NCBI GenBank assembly: GCA_043228905.1
Contig: JBHGNT010000022.1
Coordinates: forward strand, 1,550,001-1,614,000
DNA length: 64,000 bases
Reading direction: 5' to 3'
Source of the DNA: Azolla caroliniana
Lineage: Eukaryota; Polypodiophyta
Shown here: positions 47,406 through 58,169 of the stretch, in pieces
Numbering within the stretch: position 1 is the first letter of the stretch
How the letters are laid out: every line of letters begins with the position of its first letter
The notes under the pieces: model-generated
The model's input: only the letters and a program-made list of their open reading frames with translations
Database searches by the model: none
Told to the model about the DNA's origin: nothing
Position numbers and translations under genes: made by a program

Positions 47406-47466
47406 GTATTGGTCTCGACTTGATCCTTCCTACCGCCTCTTTCACGTCGGGTTCACCACTTAATTA

Positions 47467-48084
47467 TGTTGTGAAGATCCGTCACTAGGCGCGGACCGTG
47501 AGGCGGAATCGCCGGGGTTCTGAACTGGAAGGATTCGAAGTTTATGCTAGTTTTAGTGAGAAAGTATTTAAGATAGATTGAGATGGCGAGAGAGAGATAT
47601 TGAAATAAAGATTTAACTCTTGATTTAGATTTGAAAGAGAAGATACATCAACAATAGGGTTATAAGTTTCTTATTTGATTATCCAAAAATTTTACATTAG
47701 TCCTTCCGTCTTTTTCCTCCCCTCTTTTATAGATGCCCTCATGCATGTGAGGGTACAAGACATGCATAAAATGCATGTTTGCCATTTGGTGCTCATGTAT
47801 TACATGTGGTGCATGATAACCATGTCACTCATTTTAGCTCTCATGTATGAGAATTTACATGTAAAGTTACAATGATAAAAATATAATTCTAAGAAAATGT
47901 GTTGGCTTAGTGGTAAGCCTATTGACTCTCAACTTGGAGGTGCAAGGTTCAAATCCTTACTTTCCCTTATTTATTTATTTATTTATCCATCTAGCCACTG
48001 GTCGCTGGTTTTCGGATGCCGGTTACCGTTTGGTCGTCGGATCCCGGTTCTGTCGCCAAACGCCGGATGCCGGTTCCGTTACTA
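47467..48084 (-). repeat. Right (5') LTR of gypsy E
   Basis: Starts TGTTGTGAAG on the plus strand and matches the left LTR at 22666. The outer (right) edge is approximate; it abuts copia A reverse transcriptase sequence at about 48085 with no clear CA end. A primer-binding site is not certain; GTGGTGAACCCGACG (minus strand) lies 7 bp inside. Confidence 0.72.
47900..47966 (+). other. tRNA-like A-box/B-box module in gypsy E LTR (right copy)
   Basis: TGGCTTAGTGG at 47903-47913 fits box A; GGTTCAAATCC at 47945-47955 fits the box B consensus exactly. The spacing is 31 nt, as in tRNA genes. A (TTTA)n run follows. Confidence 0.6.
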
Positions 48085-48321
48085 GATGGACGTGAAGAAT
48101 GCATTTCTTCAAGGAGATCTAGAAGAAGAGGTCTTTATGACCCAAACCCGTGGTTTCCAGTCTGAGGTGAACAAGTCGGCGGTATGCCGGTTGAAGAAGT
48201 CACTTTATGGCCTGAAGCAAGCCCCCGAGCTTGGAATACAAAGATCACACACCCGTTGCGTAAGATGGGGTTTGCGGCCTCCAAGTCCGACTCTTCGTTG
48301 TTCATCCGGCAAGGTCCGGAC
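48085..48321 (+). pseudogene. Copia A reverse transcriptase, middle part
   Basis: MDVKNAFLQGDLEEEVFM, then LKKSLYGLKQAP, typical of copia RT. A one-base loss in a C-run near 48225 shifts the frame. The segment ends at the insertion of B-plus; the sequence continues in sense at 53713 (..RQGPD joined to GPVCILLYVDD). Confidence 0.88.
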
Positions 48322-48654
48322 TGTTGGGATTTCGGTCCCTCCGGATGGGATGTCCGGAGATGAATGACGGCAAGCCCGGAGGCTGTTACGGAACCGTATG
48401 ATGAAGAGTACCCGGCATGAAGCCGGATGAAGAGTACCCGGTTACGGAGCCGGATGCTGAAGACCCCGGTTACGGAGCCGGATGACGTACGTACCCGGAG
48501 AGAGATCCGGATGCGGGGACATATCTGTGAATATGTTTGCCAAGGGCCCTTGAGGCTATATTTGTAAATAGCCCGAAAGTCATATGTGTATAAATATGAC
48601 TTAGGGCAAACAGTTTTGTCTATTGTTGCTCATTTTTATGCGAAGTGAGAGCAG

Positions 48655-48691
<37 letters not shown>

Positions 48692-48956
48692 GAAGAGGTC
48701 GTTGTCTCTGTGTATTACCGCCGCCTGTGGCGAAGACAGTGAGTTCAAGGTTGTTGCCTTGTAGCTTCACCAGTGTACATCCCTGTTCATAGTGATAGTT
48801 GGAGATTGAGGACTCCCGTGGTTTTTCCCATTTAGGGTTTTCCACGTAAAATATCCAGTGTACCTTTCTCTCTCTATTGTCCTCGTGCACTTTGTATTTC
48901 CCGTTTTCTGTGAGTTGATCCTATTCCTCGGTTGTGGCCGAGCATTGTGTTCAACA
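48322..48956 (+). repeat. 5' LTR of copia B-plus
   Basis: 635 bp, TGTTGGGATT..TTCAACA. It contains CCGGTTACGGAGCCGGATG repeats, TATAAATATGAC near 48591, and (GA)n at 48659-48690. Confidence 0.94.
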
Positions 48957-48959
48957 AAG

Positions 48960-48971
48960 TGGTATCAGAGC
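48960..48971 (+). promoter_or_regulatory. Primer-binding site of copia B-plus
   Basis: TGGTATCAGAGC, initiator tRNA-Met type, three bases after the LTR. Confidence 0.93.
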
Positions 48972-48987
48972 GACTGTAACACAGAAA

Positions 48988-51900
48988 ATGGAAGGCGGCA
49001 GCAGCGGGCAGCCGGGGATGATGGTGCTGAATACGCAGAACTACGCCGACTGGAAGATAAAGATGGAGGATCTGCTCATTGTTTGGGACCTGTATGAACC
49101 GATCGACAGGTCGGAAATACCCAAGGGGGTACTTGAGACGGAATGGAGGCTTCTGAACCGGAAAGCCGTTGCAACCATTCGGCAATACGTCGACGTGAGC
49201 GTTCTACAACACGTGGCGAACGACACCAACGCATATGAGATGTGGCGGAAGCTGTCGGGCCTCTACGAGAGGAAGAATGCGTTGAACCGGACCTCCCTGA
49301 TGAGAAAGATAGTGAACCTCAAGTACCAGGACGGCGAGAGTATGGTGGAACACGTAAGCACGTTCATGGGTTTCGTGAACCAGCTTGCGGCGATCAAGTT
49401 CCCGTTGGAGGATGCAATGCAAGCCATCATTCTGATGTGTACATTGCCGGACAGCTGGGAGAACTTGGTGGTGACTCTCAGCACCTCCTGCACCGAAGAT
49501 AACTTGTCCCTACAAACGGTAAAGACAAGTATTTTGAACGAAGAAGCACGTCGGAGAGATAAAGAACCGGTTTCCGATCCGAAGATGCTGCTTACCGAAT
49601 CGGATCGGGGAAGACAATGGAACCGGAGTCCGCAAAGACGGGAGAAGTCGGGGACCCGGTCGCAGTCAAGAGGAAGGCCCACATGCTTCCACTGTGGGAA
49701 GCCGGGGCACTTCCGGAAGAATTGTCGGCATTACCGAAAGGACAACGGAGCCGACGACACCGATTCGAAGAAGTCACCGGAGAGAAACGGTGCATACCGG
49801 GGAGCCACGGACCGGAGAGGTCCGGATCGGCGAGGGCAGGACCGGAAAGGAACGACGGCACTCGCGGCAAGTGAAGAAGAGATAATGCTCATTACCGAAG
49901 AGAGGGAGCTGAACCTTGCCGGTGAAGAGATGACCTGGGTGGTCGATTCCGGAGCGTCGTTCCACCTGACCCCGGAGAAGAAATACTTCTCATCCTACAC
50001 AGCCGGTGAGCACGGTTGTGTCCGGATGGGAAATGAAGGTACATGCCGGATTGTCGGCATAGGAGACGTGTGGCTGATGACATCAACCGGATGCAAGATG
50101 CTGCTGAAGGATGTTCGACACGTTCCGGAGGTTCGATTGAACCTGATTTCGGCCGGGAGGCTAGATGATGAAGGCTACACGGGTAGCATCCGGAACGGTG
50201 TCATGAAGTTCAGCAAGGGGAACCTGATAGTGGCTCGGGCCCGGAAGGTCAACACACTGTACCTGATGAATTCCCGGCTATGTCCGGAGGAGCTGAACGT
50301 GGCAGCCGATACTGCCGGTGAGTTGTGGCACAAGAGACTGTGTCACATGAGTGAGAAGGGGATGAAGAGGCTTGCAGAAGACAACCTTATTCCAGTGAAG
50401 CATGTGCACCTGGAGAAGTGCACCGACTGCCTGGCCGGTAAGCAAAACCGGACCTCCTTCCACTCAAGGCCACCGACGAGACGTAGTGTACCATTGGAGT
50501 TGGTGCACACTGATGTGTGTCAGGTAGAAACGAAGTCACATGGCGGAGCCCAATACTTCGTAACTTTCATAGATGACCACAGCCGGAAGTTGTGGACGGC
50601 ACCGTTGAAGACAAAGGACCAAGTATTGTCCGTCTTCAAAGAACTCCACGCGAGAGTGGAAAGGGAATCCGGCAAGAAGCTGAAAGCGATACGAGCGGAT
50701 AACGGAGGGGAATACCGGGGGCAGTTCACGGAGTACTGTCGCTCGAAGGGAATCCGGCTTGAGTTTACTGTGCCGAAGACGCCGGAACTGAACGGGCCGG
50801 CCGAGAGGATGAACCGGACCATAATGGAGAGGGTCCGGAGTATGCTGGCGCATGCGAAATTACCCAAGGGGTTTTGGGCTGAGGCAATGTCGACGGCGAC
50901 ATACGTGATAAACAGATCACCCTCAGTACCTTTGGACGGAGACACACCGCAGAGAGTGTGGACCGGTAGGGAAGTATCCTACCGGCATCTGAAGGTGTTC
51001 GGGTGTCTCGCATATGTGCATGTGGCAAAGGACCGGAGAGGAAAGTTAGATCCAAAGACCCGGCCATGCATATTCCTCGGTTACGGCGACGACGAGTTCG
51101 GCTACCGAGTATGGGACCCGGTCGACAAGAAGATATTCAGGAGTCGAGATATCATCTTCATGGAGGACAAGACACTCGCCGACTGGGAGTCGGAGAAGAA
51201 GATGAAGAGCTCCAAGTCGACCGGTGAGGATCAACTCTACGAGGAGCAGTCCCGACCGGCAAGGGACCGGTTAGCACTCGAGGATCCGGCCGAAGACGGT
51301 GAAGAAACAGAACCGGCCGAGGAAGATGAAACTGATACCGGAACCAGCCCCGATCCCGAAATGGATTCGGATGAAGAGGAAACGGAGGAGCCGGTTACCG
51401 AAGCTCCGGAACGGAGATATCCTCTAAGAGAGAGAAGGGCCCCCCGGAGATTTCCGGAACCAGAGCACGTGCTGCTAACCGACGAAGGGGAGCCGGAGAG
51501 CTTTGAAGAAGCAAAGCATGACACCCAGAGCCGCAGGTGGTTGAGTGCCATGCAGGACGAGATGGATTCCCTGCATGAGAACCACACATATGAACTTGTG
51601 GAGTTGCCGAAAGGAAAGCGGGCACTTCGAAACAAGTGGGTGTTCAAGCTGAAACCGGGAGATGCCGGAAACCCCCCGAGATACAAAGCCAGGATCGTGG
51701 TGAAGGGGTTTCAGCAGAAGAAGGGCGTTGACTTCGACGAGATATTCGCCCCGGTAGTGAAGATGACCTCCATCCGGACGGTGCTGAGCATAGCGGCAAG
51801 CATGGACCTCGAGGTAGAACAAATGGACGTGAAGACGGCATTCCTTCACGGTGACCTCGAAGAAGAGATCTACATGCAGCAACCGGAAGGATTCGAGAAG

Positions 51901-53061
51901 AAAGGGAAGGAGCACCTGGTATGCCGGTTGAAGAAGAGCCTTTACGGACTGAAGCAGGCTCCCCGGCAATGGTACCGGAAGTTTGACTCCTTCATGACCG
52001 ACGAAGGGTACCACAAAACGCAGTCCGATCACTGCGTGTTTGTGAAGAAGTTCGAAGGAGGAGACTTTCTAATACTCCTCCTGTACGTGGACGACATGTT
52101 GATCATCGGACGGGACCAGGCCAAGATACGGATGCTGAAGAAAGCGCTTCACCGAACCTTCTCAATGAAGGACCTGGGTCCGGCGAGGCAAATACTAGGG
52201 ATGCACATCATCCGGGACCGGAAGAAGAAGCAGTTGTGGCTGTCACAGGAGAAGTACGTGACAAAGGTGCTTCACCAGTTCAACATGTCGGAAGCAAGAC
52301 CGGTCGGGTCCACCCTCCCGGGAAACTGCAAGTTGTCCAGCAAGCAAAGCCCCAAGACAAAGGCTGAGAAGGAGGACATGATGAAAGTACCATATGCCTC
52401 TGCCGTCGGAAGCTTGATGTACGCAATGGTGTGTACAAGACCGGACATAGGATATGCAGTTGGAGTGGTGAGCCGGTACATGAGCAATCCCGGCAAAGAG
52501 CACTGGAACGCAGTCAAGTGGATACTCCGATACCTGAAGGGCACGGCAAACGTGTGCCTCCGATTCGGCTCCGGTAAGCCCGAACTCGACGGCTTTACCG
52601 ATTTGGATATGTCGGCTGATGCAGATACCAGCCGGTCCACATCAGGGTATGTGATGACGTATGCAGGGGGAGCTGTTTCGTGGCAGTCGAGGCTGCAGAA
52701 GACGGTTGCATTGTCAACTACGGAGGCGGAGTACATGGCGGCTGTTGAAGCCGGCAAGGAAATAATATGGATGAAGGACTTCATTAGAGAGCTCGGTATC
52801 CGGCAGGACGAGTACCGACTCTACTGCGACAGTCAGAGTGCCATCCACCTTGCGAAGAATGCGGCCTATCACTCCCGGACGAAGCACATCCAGCGTAGAT
52901 ACCACTGGATCCGGGAAAGAATAGAAGACAAGGAGTTCGTGCTGACGAAGATCCACACGGACGAGAACGGGTCGGATATGCTGACCAAGGTGCTCACACC
53001 CGACAAGCTGGAAGCATGCCGGAAGAGGATCGGGTTGGAGAGACATCCCATGCCGAAGTGA
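48988..53061 (+). CDS. Copia B-plus gag-pol polyprotein
   Basis: Uninterrupted 1357-residue frame, nearly identical to B-minus. ATG 48988 is the first after the primer-binding site. Approximate residues: zinc knuckle CFHCGKPGHFRKNC from 233, protease Asp320 in VVDSGAS, integrase Asp509, Asp571 and Glu606 (35 apart, the DD35E spacing), RT from about 899 with YVDD at 1033-1036, and RNase H STTEAEYMA near 1245. A Glu/Asp-rich spacer (about 730-800) lies between integrase and RT. The protein ends RHPMPK and the polypurine tract AAGGGGGAGTT follows at 53061-53071. Functions are those of a copia element: particle, maturation, cDNA synthesis and integration. Confidence 0.95.
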   Translation: MEGGSSGQPGMMVLNTQNYADWKIKMEDLLIVWDLYEPIDRSEIPKGVLETEWRLLNRKAVATIRQYVDVSVLQHVANDTNAYEMWRKLSGLYERKNALNRTSLMRKIVNLKYQDGESMVEHVSTFMGFVNQLAAIKFPLEDAMQAIILMCTLPDSWENLVVTLSTSCTEDNLSLQTVKTSILNEEARRRDKEPVSDPKMLLTESDRGRQWNRSPQRREKSGTRSQSRGRPTCFHCGKPGHFRKNCRHYRKDNGADDTDSKKSPERNGAYRGATDRRGPDRRGQDRKGTTALAASEEEIMLITEERELNLAGEEMTWVVDSGASFHLTPEKKYFSSYTAGEHGCVRMGNEGTCRIVGIGDVWLMTSTGCKMLLKDVRHVPEVRLNLISAGRLDDEGYTGSIRNGVMKFSKGNLIVARARKVNTLYLMNSRLCPEELNVAADTAGELWHKRLCHMSEKGMKRLAEDNLIPVKHVHLEKCTDCLAGKQNRTSFHSRPPTRRSVPLELVHTDVCQVETKSHGGAQYFVTFIDDHSRKLWTAPLKTKDQVLSVFKELHARVERESGKKLKAIRADNGGEYRGQFTEYCRSKGIRLEFTVPKTPELNGPAERMNRTIMERVRSMLAHAKLPKGFWAEAMSTATYVINRSPSVPLDGDTPQRVWTGREVSYRHLKVFGCLAYVHVAKDRRGKLDPKTRPCIFLGYGDDEFGYRVWDPVDKKIFRSRDIIFMEDKTLADWESEKKMKSSKSTGEDQLYEEQSRPARDRLALEDPAEDGEETEPAEEDETDTGTSPDPEMDSDEEETEEPVTEAPERRYPLRERRAPRRFPEPEHVLLTDEGEPESFEEAKHDTQSRRWLSAMQDEMDSLHENHTYELVELPKGKRALRNKWVFKLKPGDAGNPPRYKARIVVKGFQQKKGVDFDEIFAPVVKMTSIRTVLSIAASMDLEVEQMDVKTAFLHGDLEEEIYMQQPEGFEKKGKEHLVCRLKKSLYGLKQAPRQWYRKFDSFMTDEGYHKTQSDHCVFVKKFEGGDFLILLLYVDDMLIIGRDQAKIRMLKKALHRTFSMKDLGPARQILGMHIIRDRKKKQLWLSQEKYVTKVLHQFNMSEARPVGSTLPGNCKLSSKQSPKTKAEKEDMMKVPYASAVGSLMYAMVCTRPDIGYAVGVVSRYMSNPGKEHWNAVKWILRYLKGTANVCLRFGSGKPELDGFTDLDMSADADTSRSTSGYVMTYAGGAVSWQSRLQKTVALSTTEAEYMAAVEAGKEIIWMKDFIRELGIRQDEYRLYCDSQSAIHLAKNAAYHSRTKHIQRRYHWIRERIEDKEFVLTKIHTDENGSDMLTKVLTPDKLEACRKRIGLERHPMPK

Positions 53062-53071
53062 AGGGGGAGTT

Positions 53072-53404
53072 TGTTGGGATTTCGGTCCCTCCGGATGGGA
53101 TGTCCGTAGATGAATGACGGCAAGCCCGGAGGCTGTTACAGAACCGTATGATGAAGAGTACCCGGCATGAAGCCGGATGAAGAGTACCCGGTTACGGAGC
53201 CGGATGCTGAAGACCCCGGTTACGGAGCCGGATGACGTACGTACCCGGAGAGAGATCCGGATGCGGGGACATATCTGTGAATATGTTTGCCAAGGGCCCT
53301 TGAGGCTATATTTGTAAATAGCCCGAAAGTCATATGTGTATAAATATGACTTAGGGCAAACAGTTTTGTCTGTTGTTGCTCATTTTTATGCGAAGTGAGA
53401 GCAG

Positions 53405-53447
<43 letters not shown>

Positions 53448-53712
53448 GAAGAGGTCGTTGTCTCTGTGTATTACCGCCGCCTGTGGCGAAGACAGTGAGT
53501 TCAAGGTTGTTGCCTTGTAGCTTCACCAGTGTACATCCCTGTTCATAGTGATAGTTGGAGATTGAGGACTCCCGTGGTTTTTCCCATTTAGGGTTTTCCA
53601 CGTAAAATATCCAGTGTACCTTTCTCTCTCTATTGTCCTCGTGCACTTTGTATTTCCCGTTTTCTGTGAGTTGATCCTATTCCTCGGTTGTGGCCGAGCA
53701 TTGTGTTCAACA
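53072..53712 (+). repeat. 3' LTR of copia B-plus
   Basis: 641 bp, six bases longer than the 5' LTR because of the (GA)n tract at 53408-53445. Confidence 0.94.
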
Positions 53713-53717
53713 TGGAC

Positions 53718-55009
53718 GGTCCGGTTTGCATCTTGTTGTATGTTGATGATCTAGTCATCACCTGACCCGGACTCGATGAAATCAGCCGAGTCAAGTCCCA
53801 AGTTTCGGACGCATTTGAGATGAAGGACTTGGGGGACCTTCACTATTTCCTTGGGATTGAGGTGATCCGAACCCCCTACGACATATAACTCTCACAAAGA
53901 TACTATGTGTTGAATATGCTGTACAAGTTTGGCATGACGGAATGCCGACCAATCTCCACACCCCTGGACCGGAACCAGAAGCTTCGTCCTGACTCCGGAC
54001 TGGCCTGCGATGAGAAGTGGTTCCGAAAAATCGTCGGAAGCTTTATATATTTGACAATCACCCGACCCGACATTAGTTATCCAGTTGGCATGATTAGCCA
54101 ATATATGGAGAAGCTAATTGTGGAGCACCTTCTGTGCGCGCATCGAATTTTGCGATATGTGAGCAACACAAAGGACTGGGGACTATTATACCAACAAGGT
54201 ATAACTGAAGAGCTAGTTGGCTACACTGATGCGACTGGGCCGGCGATGCATCGGATCGCCGATCCACCTCCGACTATATGTTTTGCCTTGGTAGCGCGGC
54301 TATTGCGTGGAGCAGCAAAAAGTAGCCAATAGTGACCCTTTTGAGCACTGAGGTTGAATACCGGGGCGTTACCATTGCCACCTGTGAAGCCATTTGGCTT
54401 CGGAGACTGCTGCAAGACCTGCGGATTGAGGTGCCGACCCCGATCCTGATCTATTGCGACAATATAAGCAGCATGCAGCTCGCCAAGAACTCCGTATTCC
54501 ATGCTCGCACAAAACACATAGAAGTGCACTACCACTTCGTGCGTGAGCGTGTCCTGAGCGGTGAAGTCGAACTTCGGTATGTTTATACGGATCGACAAGT
54601 TGCCGACATCTTCACCAAACCGCTCAGATCAGACAAGTTGCAGCACTTCGCCGAAATTATTGGTGTTCAACATCTCGACGTACCACACTTGAGGGGGAGA
54701 ACGGGCAAAGACACCGGAACGAGCAAAGGCAAAGAAACTGCCGATTGCGCCGGTGAGGGAAGAACCAACAAAGGGAGAGACAAGAAAAAGAAAGGAGCCG
54801 AGTCGACAAAGGAAGTTGATACATCCGAACAAGTCGGAACAAGTGGCAGTGGCGGCAAAGTCAAGAAGGACAAAGCCGACCGAAAGAAGAAGGCCAAGAC
54901 CTATACATGGTCCGATATGGTGAAGGGCCTGGAACCGGAAGACGAATTGGGAGCGACCGATTCGGAAAAGAGCTGGAACGAATCAGAGACAGCCGATTCG
55001 GTTCAATAG
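53718..55009 (+). pseudogene. Copia A RT end, RNase H and C-terminal extension
   Basis: Continues the RT (CILLYVDDLVIT, EMKDLGDLHYFLGIEV, ITRPDISYPVGMISQY) into RNase H (STEVEYRGVTIATCEA, YCDNISSMQLAKN, VADIFTKPL). Stops occur at 53763 and 53887, and a TAG at about 54330 falls where Gln is expected. After the usual RNase H end (HLRG, which overlaps a polypurine-like AGGGGGAGA) the frame continues about 110 residues with Lys/Asp/Glu/Thr/Ser-rich sequence and a short TYTWSDMVKGLEPEDE. This extension matches no domain I know. Confidence 0.85.
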
Positions 55010-55324
55010 ACGGATTCGGAAAAACCGGATCAACTGAAGGCCAAGCGGACGAGAAGGCAACAAAAGTCTACGCTAACACGAAGGAATCGACGGGTCGACA
55101 AGCGCCGAAGTCACAATAGCGCGGGAGTTGAATTGGGCCTGTTGAACAGACAAGCCGACGGAGGAGGTCGAGGTGCGCAGAATCAGAAGGGTCACGGCAA
55201 ACAGGACTGGACTGGATGAGGAGTGCAAGCAAGGCAGAGTGACGACAGAAGGAGTTGAGTGGAAGGACCGGCTGCCATGGAGACTGACACTATGATTCAA
55301 CCTCAAGTTGAGCTTGAGGGGGAG
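55010..55324 (+). other. 3' non-coding end of copia A with polypurine tract
   Basis: No open frame. It ends with TTGAGCTTGAGGGGGAG at 55308-55324, the polypurine tract next to the LTR. A second, near-identical tract (CTTGAGGGGGAGA) lies about 620 bp upstream at 54688-54700. Confidence 0.7.
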
Positions 55325-55767
55325 TGTTGAACGACAAGCTTAACCGGATCCAGATCAGCTCAATAAGCCTGAGCCGGATCGGCATCCGAAAGGATGAGTC
55401 GGATCGGTGAGCCAGTGAGCAAGCGAGCAGGTGAGCTGGGGAGCCGGTTAGGCAGATCAAGCAGTAAGCGGAAGCCTAGTAGCAACCTAGACTACTAGGT
55501 AGTTAATGTCTCGTAGTTAGTGTTAGACGCTTGTATGAGCATTGAAGTACACCGTACTTCTGTCGGTCCTCTTAGGACTTTTATAAATAGTGCTGTTGAG
55601 CACGTTGTATGTACAGAAAATTTTATAGCGTTGTTGATAATAGATTTAAGTTGTTCTGCTCTTTCACTGGCTCTCTTGTGTACCTTCTGTGTGTTAATCT
55701 CTTTGTGTGTCTTTGTTGCTATCCGGCTAAGCCGGTTTTCTAAAGCTTCCGCACATTTGTTTTTACA
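55325..55767 (+). repeat. 3' LTR of copia A
   Basis: 443 bp, TGTTGAACGA..TTTTTACA. Roughly 5% different from the LTR at 21734 by eye. The right flank GTGCC does not repeat the flank of the 5' LTR at 21729-21733. Confidence 0.87.
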
Positions 55768-55879
55768 GTGCCCTTCAATGATGGCTAGTACGAGACAACT
55801 CCTAGGGCGGACAACGAAGGGAGGGTGGTAAGTGAGACAGAAACAACCAGCGTGGCGGTTGGTAATTCCACCTCGGGCC

Positions 55880-57418
55880 ACTTCCTCCTTGTGTCACCAT
55901 AGGCGTGTTCCACCATTTCTGCCAAAAGCGTAAATGGGTAGTAACCACGTCATTGGAGTGGCTGCAAACCTCGTCCAATTGCCCTCATAGGCAAGTTGAT
56001 AATCGCAAACCATATGTCCATGATCACTTCCTCTGGGGGCCACACCAGATCCTGAAAGACCTCTAGGCAACGCGCTTTCCATACATACCACGGGGTGAAG
56101 CCTACGATCAACATCCAAATGTCCGGGAACCTAGGGGATGTGTACTGGAAGCCTCTCTCAAATCGAATCTTGGCGATTTTGCCCCTCATGCATACGTAGC
56201 ACCAACTATCCGCATTGAAGGCGTTCGTCCACCTATCAACGGAGTGATCAAGCCATGCCGCAACACTCCATGATGCTGTTGCTTCCACTTCACATGCCGC
56301 AAGGAGGAAAGTCACTCTATCTAATACCTTTTGATCTTGAGGGCAATCCCCACAGACAATGCCTTAGAGTCTCAATAGGTGAATGGTAAAGTGGGCAACC
56401 TAATGGGTCGCCACGTGTACCTAGCCATTCGCCAACAGGAACCACATTATGATCGATTTGCCACCAAAAAAACTTTATCTTTTCTGGCATGTGGAGATGC
56501 TAGAGACCCTTCCAAAAGGTAATGAGCACCTCATCAGGGATGCCCAATGTACGCCAGCCATTGCGTAAGGGGCTGTCTAGCTGCAGTTGAATAGTCTGGC
56601 CCAGTTTAATGTTGTACTCGAAGAAATGGCAAAATCTGCCATTATGTTTCCACCACAAATCCCCTTGGTCCCATTGTAGTTCGACGAGGGGACGACAACC
56701 ATATACCCATAACTTCCAATGGGGTTCCACCTTAGCAACATCTGGGCCTGTCTTCTAGATGTTACCAATCTGCGGCACCACGCAGATTGGGTGCCAAGAG
56801 CCCCTACTCCGACTCTCCCCAAAAATTGTATCTCTTCTCGATCCACTCACACCCTTCAGCAACTTAACCCGTCCAGCCTCATCAAAGAGACCGAACCAAG
56901 CATCTTCTCTCACCTCCCCCATTAGAACCCTATCAACTGACTTAACTATCAATCTCCGCATTTTCATGGGTCCCTTGAGGGGAGGGAATGGGACCTCCTG
57001 GGGTCCTCCTAAACCCACCGTGTGTCTCTAATCATCTATAGAGTGGAGCCCTGTTTGCGCCAGCTTTCACAATGCTAGGCGCTTAAGCTGCCCTAACATC
57101 ATGTTGTCACTTGTTTGCACTCGAGGGTTCCAAAATAATGGTTGTCTAGACCACTCGATTAGTGTGTCCAGCGTGTGCTTGACCAAATGATGTCGTACAT
57201 GACACCATGCCGCAAGATGGAGTTCATGGCTCTCTCCTCCGGAAGACAAACCATCTTGGGTGGGACTCCGCTCGTGCAACACCAATTCAAGGAGTCGGGC
57301 CAAGGCCTACCATACTTGGGAGTCCCTGCTTGCAACCTATTTCGAAGTAGAACCTTCCAAGAACTCTTACCTAGTAGGAGGCATCGAACTACCATTTTGG
57401 CTAGCAATGCTCGGCTTT
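55880..57418 (-). pseudogene. LINE-derived RT C-terminal region, degenerate
   Basis: Minus-strand pieces in order resemble the part of plant LINE polyproteins after the RT core: SRALLAKMVVRCLLLGKSSW, LWWKHNGRFCHFFEYNIKLG, then FFWWQIDHNVVPVGEWL and ETLRHCLW..CPQDQKV, the pattern of the reverse-transcriptase zinc-binding region, then HSVDRWTNAFNADSW. Several frameshifts and stops. The RT catalytic core is not present. Assignment rests on motif memory only. Confidence 0.6.
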
Positions 57419-57772
57419 GCATACCCAAAAAAACATACATAACGTATGTATATAGTTAAAAATAATTATAATGATTTGACTTTTTAACCAAGGTTGAGCT
57501 GCTTCGGCTCTGAGACATCAACCGACTCCATGTCGTGGGCTCCACTTGAGTGGATAAATCCAACAATTCTCCCCCACCCCCCCATCTCAAGTGGGGGGCT
57601 CAACTAGGTTTGCCTTTTGTTTGCAAACTTCAAGCTTCTCCCTTGACAAACATTTTGTCATCATGTCGGAGCCACTCTCATTTGTGTGAGTCTTTTCAAT
57701 ATGCATCTGCTTTTCTTCAAGCACATCTCTAATCCAATGGTATCTAACATCTATGTGTTTTGACTTAGAATA
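57419..57772 (-). mobile_element. Second copy of copia F 3' end
   Basis: Matches 21387-21733: partial LTR (57419-57565), polypurine tract (57566-57591, longer C-run on the plus strand) and RNase H end. It is followed by a copia A LTR at exactly the same site as in copy 1. Confidence 0.85.
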
Positions 57773-58126
57773 TGTGGAGCGGCAAGCTCAACCGGATCCG
57801 GATGGGCTGAATAAACCTGAGCTGGATTGGCATCCGGAAGGATGAGTCAGATCGATGAGCCGGTGAGCTGGGGAGCCGGTTAGCCGGATCAAGCAGTAAT
57901 CGGAAGCCTAGTAGCAACCTAGACTACTAGGTAGTTAATGTCTCGTAGTTAGTGTTAGACGCTCGTATGAGCATTGAAGTACACCGTAGTTCTGTCAGTC
58001 CTCTTAGGACTTGTATAAATAATGCTGTTGAGCACGTTGTATGTATAGAGAATTTTACAGAGTTGTTGATAATAGATTTAAGTTGTTCTGCTCTTTCTCT
58101 GTCTCTCCTGCGTACCTTCTGTGTGT

Positions 58127-58169
<43 letters not shown>

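Larger units (their letters stand above)
48322..53712 (+). mobile_element. Copia B-plus, complete element
   Basis: 5391 bp inserted into the RT of copia A. Flanks are CGGAC at 48317-48321 and TGGAC at 53713-53717, a 5-bp duplication with one C-to-T change. LTRs 48322-48956 and 53072-53712 differ by about three substitutions and a (GA)n length change. Polyprotein intact. Confidence 0.95.

Noticed and set aside
21734-55767. A single clean 34-kb copia A with inserts only
   Set aside because: The middle of its coding region is missing and the outer flanks are not duplicated.
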